NCBI GenBank assembly: GCA_003586115.2
Contig: QVOM02000025.1
Coordinates: forward strand, 84,208,863-84,272,862
Direction: 5' to 3'
DNA: 64,000 nt
Source: Salvator merianae
Lineage: Eukaryota; Chordata; Lepidosauria; Squamata; Teiidae
The position numbers and the translations under genes are program-made. Below the pieces are notes generated by a model, which ran no database searches, was not told where the DNA came from, and saw only the letters and a list, made by a program, of their open reading frames with translations. Positions within the stretch are counted from its first letter, which is position 1. Each line of letters starts with the position of its first letter. Positions 1 through 11,110 of this stretch are shown piece after piece.

Positions 1-280
1 TATATCACATCCATCCAGCAGGGCTTTCACAGTGAAACTCCAGTCATTGAAAATATATTTGATCCAATAAAACAATCAGTACAAAACTGCAAGATAAACT
101 GACAAGCATAAAATAACTGCAGAAGTCTGGATTATAGTTTAGTTCTAGACCCAATCAAATCACCCATAATTTCCCTGGTTTATATATATGTTAAGCCCTT
201 TAAGACAGAATGTCCTTATTGACACAACTGTGTACAGGAAGCAACATAGTAACAAGGAAACCAAGCTATGAAGGTGCAAG
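1..280. other. Unassigned AT-rich sequence
   Basis: No repeat family, exon or RNA gene recognised. It leads directly into the pyrimidine microsatellite. Confidence 0.4.
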
Positions 281-282
281 GG

Positions 283-385
283 TTCCTTCCTTCCTCCCTT
301 CCTTCCTTCCTTCCTTCCTCTTTCTCTCTCTTTCTCTCCCTCTTTCTTCCTTCCTTCCTTCCTTCCTTCCTTCCTTCCTTTCTTC

Positions 386-435
<50 letters not shown>
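283..435. repeat. Compound TTCC/TTTC microsatellite
   Basis: The + strand is a run of TTCC units, a CTCT-rich break, TTCC again, then TTTC units. The open frames on both strands here are only translations of the repeat. It is a strong pyrimidine/purine strand-asymmetric tract. Confidence 0.97.
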
Positions 436-877
436 GCTTTCCTTTAGAAAGCAATTGTGGAATATTCAGCACATATGATGATTTCTGCATTTTGCTCACA
501 TGTGAAACAAGCCATGTGTGCATGAGTGGTTGACACCACATTGGCTGTATTCTCACACCTCTGTATCTCCTTGTGCTTCATGCACCCATGTTACCAGAAC
601 ACTTTGATGAGTGAGGTATAGATGGCAAAGTCAGTGGCAAGATCTGCACAGCTAAATCTGGCTATGGCAAAAGCGTGCTGGGAGTGCAGTGGCCACGTGT
701 ATTTCACCCAAGGTAACTCCTAAGGGTGAAATCCACAAAAGAGAGAACAGGGCTGTTTCACTGCTGCGGCTGCCATGCAGAGGGCTGGCAGCTGCTGGAC
801 CAATGTATCTGTGCTCCTGCTGCCTGATGCCATTACATAAAGCTCTGAAAATGGCTGACGTCCAGGTTCATTTCTGT
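436..877. other. Unassigned sequence
   Basis: Nothing recognised between the microsatellite and the L1 insertion. The short frame at 689-889 has no family signature. Confidence 0.35.
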
Positions 878-980
878 CACTTCACATAGCATCCTTTTTA
901 TTTCTTATTATTTTAAAAAAATATTAATAGTAAAACAAATCGTAACAGAAAATAACAGAACACAACAAAGAAAAATAATG

Positions 981-1022
<42 letters not shown>
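981..1022. repeat. (CA)n microsatellite in the L1 3' UTR
   Basis: A clean run of about 20 CA units lies inside the L1 3' UTR on the minus strand. Confidence 0.95.
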
Positions 1023-1024
<2 letters not shown>

Positions 1025-1104
1025 AAGAAGAAGAAAAAACTAAGCTACCCCTTGTGCACAACTGTTGACAACCTCTAAATTACTTTTTCCATCTTCTTTC
1101 TCTA

Positions 1105-1323
1105 TCATTTTAGCTGGACCAAAGAATTAGTCTTGTTATTTCTTCTCTCAATTTTTCCAGCGCTTGGGGTTCTTCTTGAAAAATACAATGCATCTTTCCA
1201 TTTTCCCTCGGTTCTAGAATACAATTTCATACCTTGACTTTTAAATCTTTTTTCCTGCAGTTTATCAAATCTATATTGTTCCATTAAACACCTACACCAA
1301 TTATCTAATGTCATTTAGTACTT
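1105..1323 (-). pseudogene. L1-type ORF2 C-terminal remnant, frameshifted
   Basis: The minus-strand reading starts near MTLDNWCRCLMEQYRFDK and ends ..EGKWKDALYF, then loses frame. A one-base shift after ALYF restores a charged end, QEEPQALEKLREEITRL, stopping at TAA (1110-1112), whereas the uninterrupted frame runs to TGA at 1105-1107. The pattern W..L...RF..L..K, then GKWK, matches the C-terminal fragment at 9271-9459, so both look like the tail of an L1 ORF2 protein. Upstream endonuclease and reverse transcriptase domains are absent. Not functional. Confidence 0.7.
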
Positions 1324-1336
1324 TCCACTTCACATA

Positions 1337-2789
1337 ATGTCCTTGATTGAAAACTTCAACACTGGGGAACTCTTGTTCCCTGGCTTTCAAGTTTGAACAG
1401 ACCAGGACATATGGGCTATGCAAACAAACCTCCTTTCTGCTCCTGGACTGAAGCAAGTGCTGTGGCCCAGAAGCAGACCCCTTCCATAACCATGTAGATA
1501 TTGTCAAAGACTCTGATGACCCTCAGTCTACACCAAAATCTGGTACATGCACGCCATGGAGATGGATTTTCCATATTTGGTAGATAAGAAAAATACATGC
1601 TTGATACTTTAAAAAGAACCATCTGCAAGCTAGAAGTCATCCAGGGAAGTGTGAACAGTGATGAAGGCTCTGGAAAGCATAGATTATGATTATGTCTCTG
1701 TGTAACTTGGCAGTTCCTGAGAGTGGATCCCTTGATGGAAGTGTCATAATTTCTGCATTGAAGGGCACCTCCATAGCTCCATTCCAGAGAGAAGAGGTTT
1801 TTGATGACCAAAGCAACCTTCAGTAGAATGGAAAAACATGTCCTTTCTACAAGGGTTCCTCAGATTGTGTTTACACTCTTCACTGGGGTAGCATGTTCAT
1901 TGTGGACTGTCTTATGCCATCACAAATGGGCATTTTCTGCTTATCTCCTTTTGGAAGGAACTTGATAAGTGAAATTGAGACAGAACCTCAGTGAATGGCT
2001 GAGTGTTGTCCTGTCGGGGCGGGGGGGAGGAAGGTTAAATTTTAAATGTGTTGTAGATAGTTTATTGTTTTTATATTTTTATTGTTGTGATTCACCCTGG
2101 GACCTTGAGATGTTTGGAGTGTTCAATCAATACAGAACATCAGATTTTTTTTTTTTTTAATTAGAATTCTTATGAATAATGAACCACAAATAGTGGTAGA
2201 ACTAAATGAGTGCTGTCAGTAACCCAACCCAAAATAGAAATGGCACGTCTAGATACTTTAATATACAACTATATACCTATATCTATGTATTAAAAAATAT
2301 TTTCTCCTTGCCAGTTAGCAATGGCAAATAACATAACTGCAAATGGTATTTGAAATGACAGAACAAATTATCAAGATTACGTAACCAGAATTTTCTTTTG
2401 AAATGCAAATTCTGCTTATCTCCAATTTAATTCCTGTTCTAAATTTGTAATCTATTTTTTTTTAAAAAAAAATTGTAAGGAAAAGAAAAGAAAAAGACTT
2501 TTTTTCATTCGATTGTTTTGTATCAGGTGTGAGCTGTACCAATATATACAGTAAATCAAACTACAAGGAGCAATTATACATATGTGAAATGGAAGAAGAA
2601 AGAAAGAAAAGCAATAGTTTCCTCTAACTCTGTGTTATGGAGTCAGGACCTAAGATCTTCTTGGTTTTATAGGAAGCTAGTTGGGCAAATGAGCAATGTA
2701 TGTTATGTAATTTAAAAACAAACAAACATCTGTTGCTTCCCTGTAGTGGTATTTTTTTTTTCCTTTTCTATGTCTTTTCTGTTCCCTTT
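1337..2789. other. Unassigned AT-rich sequence
   Basis: No repeat recognised. It has short T and A runs near 2144, 2454 and 2750. The overlapping minus frames at 1301-1811 have no domain signature and are taken as chance. Confidence 0.35.
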
Positions 2790-3130
2790 CCTGAGGTTAT
2801 TCTAGAATCCTTAATGCACTTGGGAGAAATTATTGCAATCAGAGGTCATTTACAGGACCTACCTGCTTGGAGTCATTACTTGGAAACCCACTGTGATGAG
2901 TGCAGAGCTCTGGCCATCCATCTGTCCGGCTCAGACAATTTTGCAGACCTTTTAAAGAGGCAAAATTATTTCAAATTCCTTTGGTGCCCAGCTGTCTTTA
3001 CCAGAAGTGCTTTAAATTGCTACAGGCAGAAAGCCATTATTACCCTGGCTGCTCTTTGAATAACACACAGCAAGTATGAAAGTCAGACAGGTAAATCTCT
3101 GAGATACACCTTTGTCACCCCAGATGGGCC
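2790..3130. other. Unique block, possible conserved non-coding element or old exon
   Basis: This stretch lacks the features of every repeat family in the window and has balanced composition. A + frame stays open from 2700 to 3059 (119 codons including a hydrophobic start), reading ..HLGEIIAIRGHLQDLPAW and ending ..AIITLAAL. I do not recognise the protein. Splice-like sites are not decisive. It may be a conserved regulatory element or chance. Low confidence. Confidence 0.2.
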
Positions 3131-3666
3131 AATTGTTTTACAGACAAACGCATACCATGGGACAAACCTTTGAAGATCTGGAGAGGTAACTGCTGTAGTC
3201 CAAATCCAGCACCTTCATGAAACCACTTCTTTCGAAGGTGCTAATCTTACATTTAGACAGGTACATTATTATCAGTAAGGAAAGGGAAAACCTTGGCTAG
3301 CTTTTCGCTTACCTTGTAGGAATGGTTTCCGAAGACCATTCCCAGCTGGTGAAGAACAGAAATGGTTGGGGCCATTCCCCTGCTGAACACTGAAACAGGC
3401 CCATTTCTAGCAATGCGAAAGTCAGGCCTCTCTGTACAGTTCTTGGGGATGTCCGATGTCCGACCCACCCCTCTCCCATGATTGGGTGAATGGATGACAC
3501 AATCAATGTGAGAGAGTGGGGTGAGCCCTGAGGTTCAGACCTTCAAGTTTTGAAGTTCTGAGCCTAAAGGTCTCTCACCTTGTAATCTCAGAAGCATTGT
3601 GGATACACCTTGCCTGACACCACGGGACAGCTTGCGGACAGCACTTAAGGAGGTAAGCCTCAGGAA
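3131..3666. other. Unassigned sequence
   Basis: No repeat or gene recognised. The two overlapping minus frames at 3253-3506 show no domain. Confidence 0.35.
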
Positions 3667-3985
3667 TAGGGATGTGCAAACTTCAATTTGCATTCAAAAA
3701 TTTGCAAGAAATTTTGCATCCACAAATTTTTCTTCAAAACCAAAAAAAAAGTCTTTTTTCACATTTACAATTTTCAGTCAAAATGAAACAGCCTCTTCTT
3801 TTGTGAAAATGAAAATTTGTCAAATTTTTGCATTTTTGCTACGTTTAAACTGTGAATGTGGCATTTTCAATGGCATTTTCAATGGGAAATACATTGCAAA
3901 ACCTGTGAAAACAAATGTGAAAAATGCATTTTTTGACACTGCAATTCACTGATGAAATGAAAATACAGATTTTCATTTGATAGTG
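3667..3985 (-). mobile_element. hAT-like AT-rich MITE, family D
   Basis: It starts TAGGGATGTGCAAA and is an inverted copy of the element at 12034-12372. They share the stretch around ACATTTGTTTTCACA and the internal GCATTTTT motifs. The far end is eroded and merges with the next element, so I could not read a duplication here. The open frame 3599-3952 is a by-product. Confidence 0.65.
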
Positions 3986-4360
3986 AATAGAGAGTGAATG
4001 GTACAACAATACCATTCTAGGCTGTACAAGCCCTAGAGAATTCACACTGTGAGGTCTGGAACAGCTCTGTACTGGGCCTCCAGCACTCAAAGTGCAGATG
4101 GCTGGTGGAGATGACAGAGGCTGTGTTGATGTCTGGCCATTGCCATGGCTATCGGGGACATGCTGCATGATTGCACAGCCGTGCTGTCCCACTCACTCAC
4201 AGAGTTCACACCTGGAATAGTGTGTGAACTCTGCTGACCGGGAGCCATCCAGCCACTCCCAGTCAAACTGCGGACAATGATTTTGTTGTCCACAGCTAGT
4301 AGTGGCTGGGAGTGGCTCTAGATGCACCTGGACTCCTCTGCAGTGATAGGGCCATGCAGA
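3986..4360. mobile_element. Diverged family F MITE
   Basis: It contains the F modules found elsewhere: the ACAATACCATTCTAGGCTGT block (compare 17440-17470 and 14145-14165), TGTTGTCCACAGCTAGTAGT with a graded copy at 13910 and 23740, and the ACTCACAGAGTTCACAC area. The ends are too eroded to read a duplication. Confidence 0.5.
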
Positions 4361-5060
4361 TAGAATGCATGAGAATTTGGTGTGTTTGTACATTTGTGGA
4401 ATTGCTGGTTCAAACTGGCAAAAAAACCTTGTATCCACTGAGTATGTGAAATATTCCTGTGCCTGGGTCGTTTTAAAAAAAACACATGCAAATTGTGTTG
4501 GTTATAAATTCTGCAGGCAGTGAAAACATGTACATTAATATTTTGTGTACGGATCAGAATGTAAAAACCTCTATGAATGGAAGTTTGAAGGGATGAATAA
4601 GAAATTAGCAATAATATTTATATTCTTAGGCCAGTGGGATGAGGTTCCACCCATTCAACATATTTAGTATAGATGTGAAGGTACATAAAGATATAATTAT
4701 GCTGTCAGTCATGTTCTATCTACTGCGTACCAGCCAAGTGCTCTTTTCATGCTTCACTTTGCACTTGCTACACTTGCAATATAACTTCCTCACAAAAATA
4801 GGACCTTGTAAATGGACATAGACCTTGCACTTCAAGTTGATTGCTTTTTACAAATATGATGTTAAACAATACTAAGAAACATAATGCTGACTAATATTTT
4901 ACTGTTAAAAAATTGTCATTTACTAAATTATATAGCAAGCTGAATGATTTATACTCCACCTTTTGACTTCAATGTTCAAAACTGTTTTACTAATGATACA
5001 GGGAGAAAAGAAGTCAATAAATACAGGAGAAAAGTCAAGGCAGAAGAGCAGAAAAATACA
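4361..5060. other. Unassigned AT-rich sequence
   Basis: No repeat, exon or RNA gene recognised. Confidence 0.35.
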
Positions 5061-5575
5061 ACTGTAAGGCCCTTTTTGCACTCACCATTAATCCAGAATA
5101 AGGGGCCACACAGTCCTCTTCTGGGTCTTAGCAGTCCACATGGAAGAGCAAATCTGTGAGGTCCTTCCCCCTGCTGATTTTCTCCATCTGGAAAGGACAG
5201 ATCATAACCCTAATCAGGGATTATTGGTAGATCTCAACATTGAAGTCAACCAGCAGACTGACAGACCCTGGTCCTAAACATGGAGCCATGCAAAAGGCAC
5301 ACTTTCGATCTTTGGGACTAATGGGGGACCCATTTTATTGGTGCACAAAAGTGCACCACTGAAATGGGTTCCTCAGTGACTCTGAGACTAGGAATGTTTA
5401 TTCCTAGGTCTTGGAGCCCTCAGAGCTCTGCCACAAAAGATGCTTGTCTGGACCAGCTCTGTCATGCAGATGGCACTGTTTCAGACCATGATGGGCTGTG
5501 ATCTGTACAGTGGGTCTTAATAATCAAGATCCACTGATCTAAATTAGAGCCTTTCAGTGCAAAGTGTTCTGTAGC
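5061..5575. mobile_element. Family G MITE
   Basis: The left end AAGGCCCTTTTTGCACTCAC resembles the A and F termini. The diagnostic internal hairpin is at 5324-5373: GGACCCATTTTATTGGTGCA, a short loop, then the inverse ending GAAATGGGTTCC. The CATGGAGC.ATGC module and the upstream GATCTCAACATTGA are shared with 18690-18725. The right end near 5556-5575 (CAGTGCAAAGTGTTC) is degraded. Confidence 0.5.
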
Positions 5576-7128
5576 CAGAACTACCCAGAATGCATAGCCC
5601 TGCCATACATAAGCAGGAGCACAGACACTCTTACTATATACAAATGAACATTGATTCCATGAAATATAACTGGCATAAAAGTTGCAAACACAGGGAAACT
5701 GACCAAAGCCTTGACCCTGTAGAGACCAGAATTTGCATCTATTTTTAAAAGGACAAGCCTGTCTGCAACATTTTTTCTTTATCCCTTGAAGAAGCTAAAA
5801 CCTGGCTGCCTGAGCTAGTTCCAGCTCAGGAAATTACTGATGTTAATGGTTAATAAAGGTTTTCGGCAAGTATCTGGCCATCAAAACTAGCCTTATTGTT
5901 CCAAGTCTACATCTTGAGAACTTCTCATTAAGAATGCAAATAGCAGAACTTAAGCTCATCAACTAGTGTAGTTGCTTGTTTGTCCCTTCATCTGCATATG
6001 TATCTATGGGGAGTTGGATGTGATCTGACACACACATTCATTTTTAATCACTACACCTCTTTGCTAAAATGACCAATAAGTTTAAATTCTTGTTGTAAAA
6101 GAACCTTTCAAAAAGTCAGGATTTCAATGAATTTCCCATCCAATGAGTGAAGCTTGTCTCTTTTCTACTTGGAAAAGGAATATAAAAGTTCAGGTTTTTC
6201 CATTGAGAGGAATAATAATTAGGAAAAGAGGAAGAAAGAATAATGATCATCTATCTCATCTCCATTTTCCCTGGCTGGTAGCTGCTTTTACCTTCCTCCT
6301 GAAATGGAGAGGGAAAACTGTTTTTTTCCAAGAAGACTGTTTGCCGCTGCTGCTTGCAGTTTCTTTTCTTTTCTTTCTTTTTTTTTAGTTGATTTCACTT
6401 GAAGAGGGATTTCCATATCTCTCTCCATGCCCCTCGGCAAAATAACTTTTTTTTTTTTTTTTTTTTTAACTAAAGAAGTGAGGGCTGTGGAACATGTTCC
6501 ACTTCCTACTCTCTGGCTTTTGATCCTGCAAGAGACCTATGCATCTTTCCCCCCCAATTTTCCTTTTTGGCAGGGCGAAGATCTACCTGGAGAAGACTGC
6601 AGATGGTTGGGATTTACCCTTTAGTGCTAGGAACCTTTCTAGACTCTATTGCTAGCTTCTCTCTTTCTCTCTTTTTCCCTTCCCCCTCCCCACTAGCTAG
6701 GTCTCCTTACTTAGTTTGAAATCAAGCCTTTTATTTTCCTTTTCCAAGTGCCTAACTAACTATGAAACTAGCTAATTATAGCTAATTATATTGATTATTG
6801 CTATTTCTTTGGGTTTCAAGTCTTTTTGCAGAGTTTTAATAAAGATGCACCATGGTTTTCAAGGAACCCTGAGCCTAAGATTGTTTTCCTTTTACTCTTT
6901 GTAAAACCTGGAACTTCCACAGAAGACCAGCAAAAAGAATTGTAGAGACCAACCCATGTTTTTAAAGATAATTCAGCTCAAAGACATTTAAAATATAAAA
7001 TAAAGAAGGCTTCAATGTAATGGATTGGAAATCCATCCAAAACCTGAGCACAAGTAGTGAGGACTTAAAAAAAAACAATGATCTGTGATCTTCAGGTTCT
7101 CAGGAGCATGGGGTCTGCAGTTTCTCAA
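5576..7128. other. Unassigned sequence with T-rich runs
   Basis: No family recognised. It holds a T run at 6447-6468, a short direct repeat of AGCTAATTATA at 6770-6791, and AATAAAG at 6839-6845 that could be a chance polyadenylation signal or the remains of an LTR. Confidence 0.3.
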
Positions 7129-7818
7129 CCAGGGAATATTCGCACGTGACCCTAGTAAGCATCTAGCATGCTTGCTATCCAAGTGCTTCCGCACTGCAAG
7201 ACGTCCAAAGCAACCGGGAGTGGGCTTCTCCCACTCCAGATTGCTACTACCACTGGAGCACTAAATTGTAGTCTGGAAACTTACCTGGAGTTCATAGTGA
7301 GTTTCAGGTAAGGTTCCATTTGCACTTACCTGCACAGCGCCAGCCATCTTGGGTGCAATGTGCCCATCAATCATATGCAACTGTGCAATCGTGCATGTGT
7401 AATGGGGCAATCAGGCCTGATTGGGTTCAGGTGGTGCCCTGATTGGGCCTATGATGCTGGATTGGGTTGCACAATGCCCAGTCTTGTGAGGCCTAATTGG
7501 TCTAGCTGCTGCCATGGTGACTGGCAGTCCTGTGCAATGGGCTGATCATGCCAGCACCATCAGCCTTATGTGATCTGGCAGGCCCAATTGAATGACCATA
7601 CATGTGTGCAATGCAACTGCCGGTCATCATGACCACAGCCAAAAACTTGCCAGATGTTGCTATGGCCAGGATCAGGCACAGCTACCACCATTTGCACTGC
7701 GAATGACGGTAGCTGGCGTCAGGACCCATTTTTGGCTACGCAGTGCAGACAGTGTCTGCGCTGCATGGTTAAGTACTATGCTAGCACAGACTAATTAGTA
7801 AGTGCAGAAACAGCCCCA
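7129..7818 (-). mobile_element. Family F MITE with CCA target-site duplication
   Basis: The element at 7132-7815 lies between CCA at 7129-7131 and 7816-7818. It is the inverted counterpart of the F copy at 33607-34925: its right end holds CAGACTAATTAGTAAGTGCA and CATGGTTAAGTA, which match the left end of that copy, and its left end holds GCTTGCTATCC. Inside is the hairpin ACTTACCTGGAGTTCATAGT..AGTTTCAGGTAAGGT (about 7279-7317) and many ATTGGGCCT-type motifs. No transposase frame. Confidence 0.75.
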
Positions 7819-8020
7819 GTTTCATCAAAAGGCCAGTATACTCTCCTCAAAGAAATTTGTATTCTACTGGGCCAATGCTCAAATGAGATAGCAGGTCTGC
7901 TGCTAATTTAGAAAAGGATAACCACTCTATGAGGTTCTCCCTTTAAAGTTACATATGTCTCAGTAGATGTATAAAGGCAGAATATGAAGCACAGAAATAG
8001 CTACCAAACTTTATCTTTAC
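7819..8020. other. Unassigned spacer
   Basis: Nothing recognised. Confidence 0.35.
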
Positions 8021-8257
8021 TAGACATGTGCCAAAGCGGTTTGAGCAAGAACTGGTTTGATTTAAACCATGGCATTCAACTGGTTTGAATTTCAGCTGAA
8101 CTTCTCCTGGATGGGTCAGATTGAACTAGTCAAACAATGTTTGATTGAACCTGTTTGAAAAGGTTCAGATTTGAACTGCATAGCATTTGGCTTGGTTTGA
8201 TTAAACTGAACCATTTTTATTTTTTTTATTTTTTTTTTATGTTTGTGCATATCTCTA
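8021..8257. mobile_element. hAT-like MITE, family E
   Basis: The ends are TAGACATGTGCCAA and TTTGTGCATATCTCTA, imperfect inverse repeats of the TAGRGATGTGCA type. The interior is rich in GGTTTGA and TTTGAAC motifs. A relative lies at 46627-46869. An 8-bp duplication is not clear. Confidence 0.5.
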
Positions 8258-8640
8258 TCCTTGGCTAACTGTCCAGGGTGCTGAAAGTCTCATCATAATC
8301 GTTTCCTAACGAAGAAAGAGAGCTAGGTGTATATGTGTAGGGAATATCTTTTTTTTTTTTTTCATTTTAATTAATTATTTTCTTTTAATCACTTTCATTT
8401 CATGCATACAAATTTTGCTGGCATGCTAGTTCCATAGAAATTTGCAAAATATAAATGGATAAAACTTTAGTACTTTACGAAGAACATAAACCAATGCAGA
8501 TTGCATAGTTACATATCTAAATGTGTATGGTTTTAAAATAAAATGGAGCACTGGAATTAAGGATGCTAAGACACATGTTCAACCATTCGCAGAAAGTTTC
8601 CAAACACTTAATAGAAATGTATATTTTTAACTTTGCACTG
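8258..8640. other. Unassigned AT-rich sequence
   Basis: T run at 8349-8362; nothing else recognised. Confidence 0.35.
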
Positions 8641-8732
8641 AAAAGGTGGCAAAGTCAGTATGCCGCCCCGAGTCTTCGGAGAGGGGCAGCATACAAATCC
8701 AATAAATAAATAAATAAATAAAATAAATAAAT
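8641..8732 (+). mobile_element. L2-type LINE 3' tail
   Basis: The tail reads ATGCCGCCCCGAGTCTTCGG, AGAGGGGCAGCATACAAAT, then (AATA)n at 8700-8732. This stem-like 3' end with a short tandem repeat is common in squamate genomes. The same end on the opposite strand is at 54540-54600. Only the tail is present. Confidence 0.7.
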
Positions 8733-9162
8733 GAGTACCTGTTGGGAATTATTCAACAGAAGTGGGAACAATGCAGGTAGGGCCAGATCAGTTGGCACTT
8801 CCGCCTGTACTTCAGATAAGGTGGGCAAAGATAAAAAAGAATGTACCAATGAACTCAGTAAACTGGCTGATTGGCACAGGAAGAAGCATCCTGTAGTGCC
8901 AAGGAATCAATACATGCAGTGCTTTAAGTGTCCAAACCCATACTTTCAATTCATCTCAGAATTGAACTTGCAATTATGTATTCATGCCAGGACAGATATA
9001 ATATGTGATAACTGCCTTGGTCAGCAACTGACCTGCTTCGTTTTGAGCCACTGGGTGTTTTTATCTCTCCTTCAAAAACAGGTCTACCTAAAATTAGCCA
9101 TCTTGACATTTCCAGGAGTTAGATTGCTAAAAAAAATAAGGATACTGTTGAGTACTTCTATG
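8733..9162. other. Unassigned sequence with one open frame
   Basis: A 146-codon + frame (8731-9171) begins inside the LINE tail repeat and ends at the L1 duplication. It contains ..DKVGKDKKECTNELSKLAD and two CxxC-like pairs (MQCFKC, IICDNC). I recognise no family. It may be chance or remnants of a retroelement. Confidence 0.2.
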
Positions 9163-9484
9163 ACTCTCTGAGCATTTACTTTTCTTTTTTTTTACTTTTT
9201 AAAATTCATTATATAAAATCAAAACAAATTAAAATAATATATTGAAAATCCCCCAACTCCCCGACCTAATCTAACACATATGAAAGGTATATATGATTTC
9301 TTTCCTGGTCACTTTCTTTACCAAATATTCCATTATCCCCTTCCATTTTCCTCTCAAATCTCCATCTACTGTCTGCCCTTCTATCCTTAAACTCTTGTTA
9401 CTTAATATTTGAAACCTCATTGCATCTTGTAAATAGTACATCCATTTCTCCGGTGTCCATTTGGTACTCTACTCTCTGAGCATT
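9163..9484 (-). mobile_element. L1-type LINE 3' fragment with 14-bp duplication
   Basis: The element at 9177-9470 lies between exact copies of ACTCTCTGAGCATT at 9163-9176 and 9471-9484. On the minus strand it carries the end of an open reading frame, a 3' UTR, and an A-rich end (TTTTCTTTTTTTTTAC on the + strand at 9179-9194). A homologous fragment lies at 49738-50030. Confidence 0.85.
9271..9459 (-). pseudogene. L1-type ORF2 C-terminal fragment, frame intact
   Basis: Sixty-two codons are open to TAG at 9271-9273, reading WTPEKWMYYLQDAMRFQILS then KSLRIEGQTVDGDLRGKWKG and ending ..IIYTFHMC. The W..YL.DA.RFQ and GKWK pattern matches the other L1 ends here. All upstream domains are missing through 5' truncation. 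The undamaged frame and exact duplication imply a fairly recent insertion. Confidence 0.75.
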
Positions 9485-9780
9485 GACAACTGCAAATCAG
9501 GAAGCTTCCTCAAACTATGCACACAGTCTTTCAGATGGAGTGCAACTCTATCAAATATTCATAAAATGCTAACTTCAAGTACTAACACATTGACTGAGGC
9601 CTGACTCATCCCACTCTGAAGTCAATAGGGGCATGGAAGGAGGATCATCCTGTACCTACCTCCAAATGACCTTCTTTCGATCATCAGCTTTTAAGGGATC
9701 CCATGCCTTAAGATCTGCAGAGTAGGTCTTCTTCTCACTTCTTACTGCAGGGTAGTACAGAAGGTCTACCTTCTGTAGTT
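9485..9780. other. Unassigned sequence
   Basis: Nothing recognised. Confidence 0.35.
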
Positions 9781-10190
9781 GAAGTGGTGGGGTCCCAGGC
9801 AGGGCCTTCTCAGTGGTAGCCCCCAAACTGTGGAATAGTCACCTTGAGGTGTGCCAGGCAACTTCATATGTTCAGGAAATCATCAGAACATCAGAACATA
9901 AGAGGAGCCCTGCTGGATCAGACCACAGCTCATCTAGTCCAGCATTCTTTCTCACACAGTGGTCCACTAACTGCTTCTGGGCATTCTCAAGCAGAAGAAA
10001 AAGGCAAACACTTCACATGCACTTGACTCCCTGCAAATGGCCTTTAGAGGCATCAGTGATGCAGCACCTATCTACTCAGGCACTGCTATTATTTTTAGCA
10101 TGCTCATTTTATATGTAGTTTTCATTGCTGTAACCCACCTGAGATCTTCAGTAGGGTGGGATAAAACTTGCAAATAAATATGTAGTATTG
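9781..10190 (+). mobile_element. L2-type LINE 3' fragment
   Basis: It begins with the L2 ORF2-end signature CAGGGCCTTCTCAGTGGTAG CCCCCAAACTGTGGAATAG and ends with TAACCCACCTGAGATCTTCA, GGGTGGGATAAAACTTGCAA, then AATAAATA at 10172-10180. A SINE-like repeat (9885-9990) lies within it. The frames are broken. Confidence 0.65.
9885..9990. repeat. Interspersed SINE-like repeat, copy 1
   Basis: It carries AACATAAGAGGAGCCCTGCT, GGATCAGACCACAGCTCATC, TAGTCCAGCATTC and GGTCCACTAACTGCTTCTGG. The same unit is at 54345-54500 and 54668-54790. It is a widespread reptile repeat of uncertain class. Confidence 0.7.
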
Positions 10191-10942
10191 CTATATGCAT
10201 GCTGCCCAACAATTAGAGGAGCATAATCTCTGTTCATTACAGCTCCAAAGTGCAGATGCTCATACTTGTGCTGTGTCCTGGTAAAAAAGTTGGCATGATG
10301 CTGTTATGAAAAAGTCCTGCAAGTGCTAGAATGAGGTGTAGCCCCAGACCCATTTGGTTTGCATTTAAGCTTCTTACTAAATGCCTCCCCCATAAACATT
10401 TCAGTTCAATTCCAGCCTTGCCCCCTTTTGCCCCTTTATACAACTCACTCCTAACTAATTTTACGGAGTTCACTGGAAACCTGGTTGCATTTCTCTTCAC
10501 TCCCATCTCAGAGTGTGTGCAGGTTGCGCATGTCAGGGAAAGAGATTTCATGCAAAGCAGCAAAGCAGATAGCACAGCTGATTATCCGTTTGCAAGGAAC
10601 AGCAAGTACAATTGCTTCCCATTCTGGAGCTGAAGCTACAATTTGTCATGATTGTTAAATGCCACAGTGGGCATTGCTCGTGTCTAATGAGAAGCATACA
10701 TTGTATTCAGAACTGAAGTACAAAAAAAAGAAAAAGAAAATGCTAATGAACATTAGCAGAAAGTCAAAGAGCACTTTCAAAAATATTTCAGAGGGCAATG
10801 TATAAAATCCTGATGTCAGAAAACCAGTGCAGGTGGTTGAAAGGCAATTCATATCAGCTTATCTGTGTGCTTGACATTCATTGTATGTGTATATTTATAT
10901 ATAAAAGGGGAGCTTGAGATTTGAAAAATAGTCACTTTTACA
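10191..10942. other. Unassigned sequence
   Basis: No family recognised. Overlapping frames on both strands at 10237-10633 show no domain. Confidence 0.3.
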
Positions 10943-11110
10943 TTTTTTTTACAATATTTTTTTCATTTATATTTTTATACCACACTTCACTTCAGTACCA
11001 AGGTGGAGCACAGATCAAAACTAGGAAAAAAAAGATACATAAATATAAAAACAAAGTAAGATATAAAGCAAGGAAACAATGAGAAAATGTTTCACGAACA
11101 GGACCCTTAA
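10943..11110 (-). mobile_element. Probable L2-type LINE 3' tail
   Basis: TTTATATTTTTATACCACAC TTCACTTCAGTACCAAGGTG followed by AT-rich sequence with AAATATAAAAACAAAG resembles the inverse L2 tail seen at 19770-19930 and 39560-39650. Diverged. Confidence 0.4.

Larger units (their letters stand above)
878..1336 (-). mobile_element. 5'-truncated L1-type LINE with target-site duplication
   Basis: The insertion at 889-1325 is flanked by an 11-bp direct repeat, CACTTCACATA, at 878-888 and 1326-1336, as made by target-primed reverse transcription. On the minus strand it reads: end of ORF2, a short 3' UTR containing a GT microsatellite (981-1022 on the + strand is CA), then an A-rich end near 889-910. 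Only the last few hundred bases of the element are present. The duplication is exact, so the insertion is not ancient. Confidence 0.85.

Noticed and set aside
210..556. Open frames on both strands over the pyrimidine tract
   Set aside because: They are translations of TTCC/TTTC repeats, giving Ser-Phe-Leu or Lys-Glu-Arg repeats, not a protein.
3599..3952. 117-codon + frame
   Set aside because: It lies mostly in an AT-rich hAT MITE and has no domain.
8731..9171. 146-codon frame with two CxxC pairs
   Set aside because: It starts inside a LINE tail repeat and the cysteine spacing fits no zinc-binding family that I know. Kept only as an unassigned stretch.
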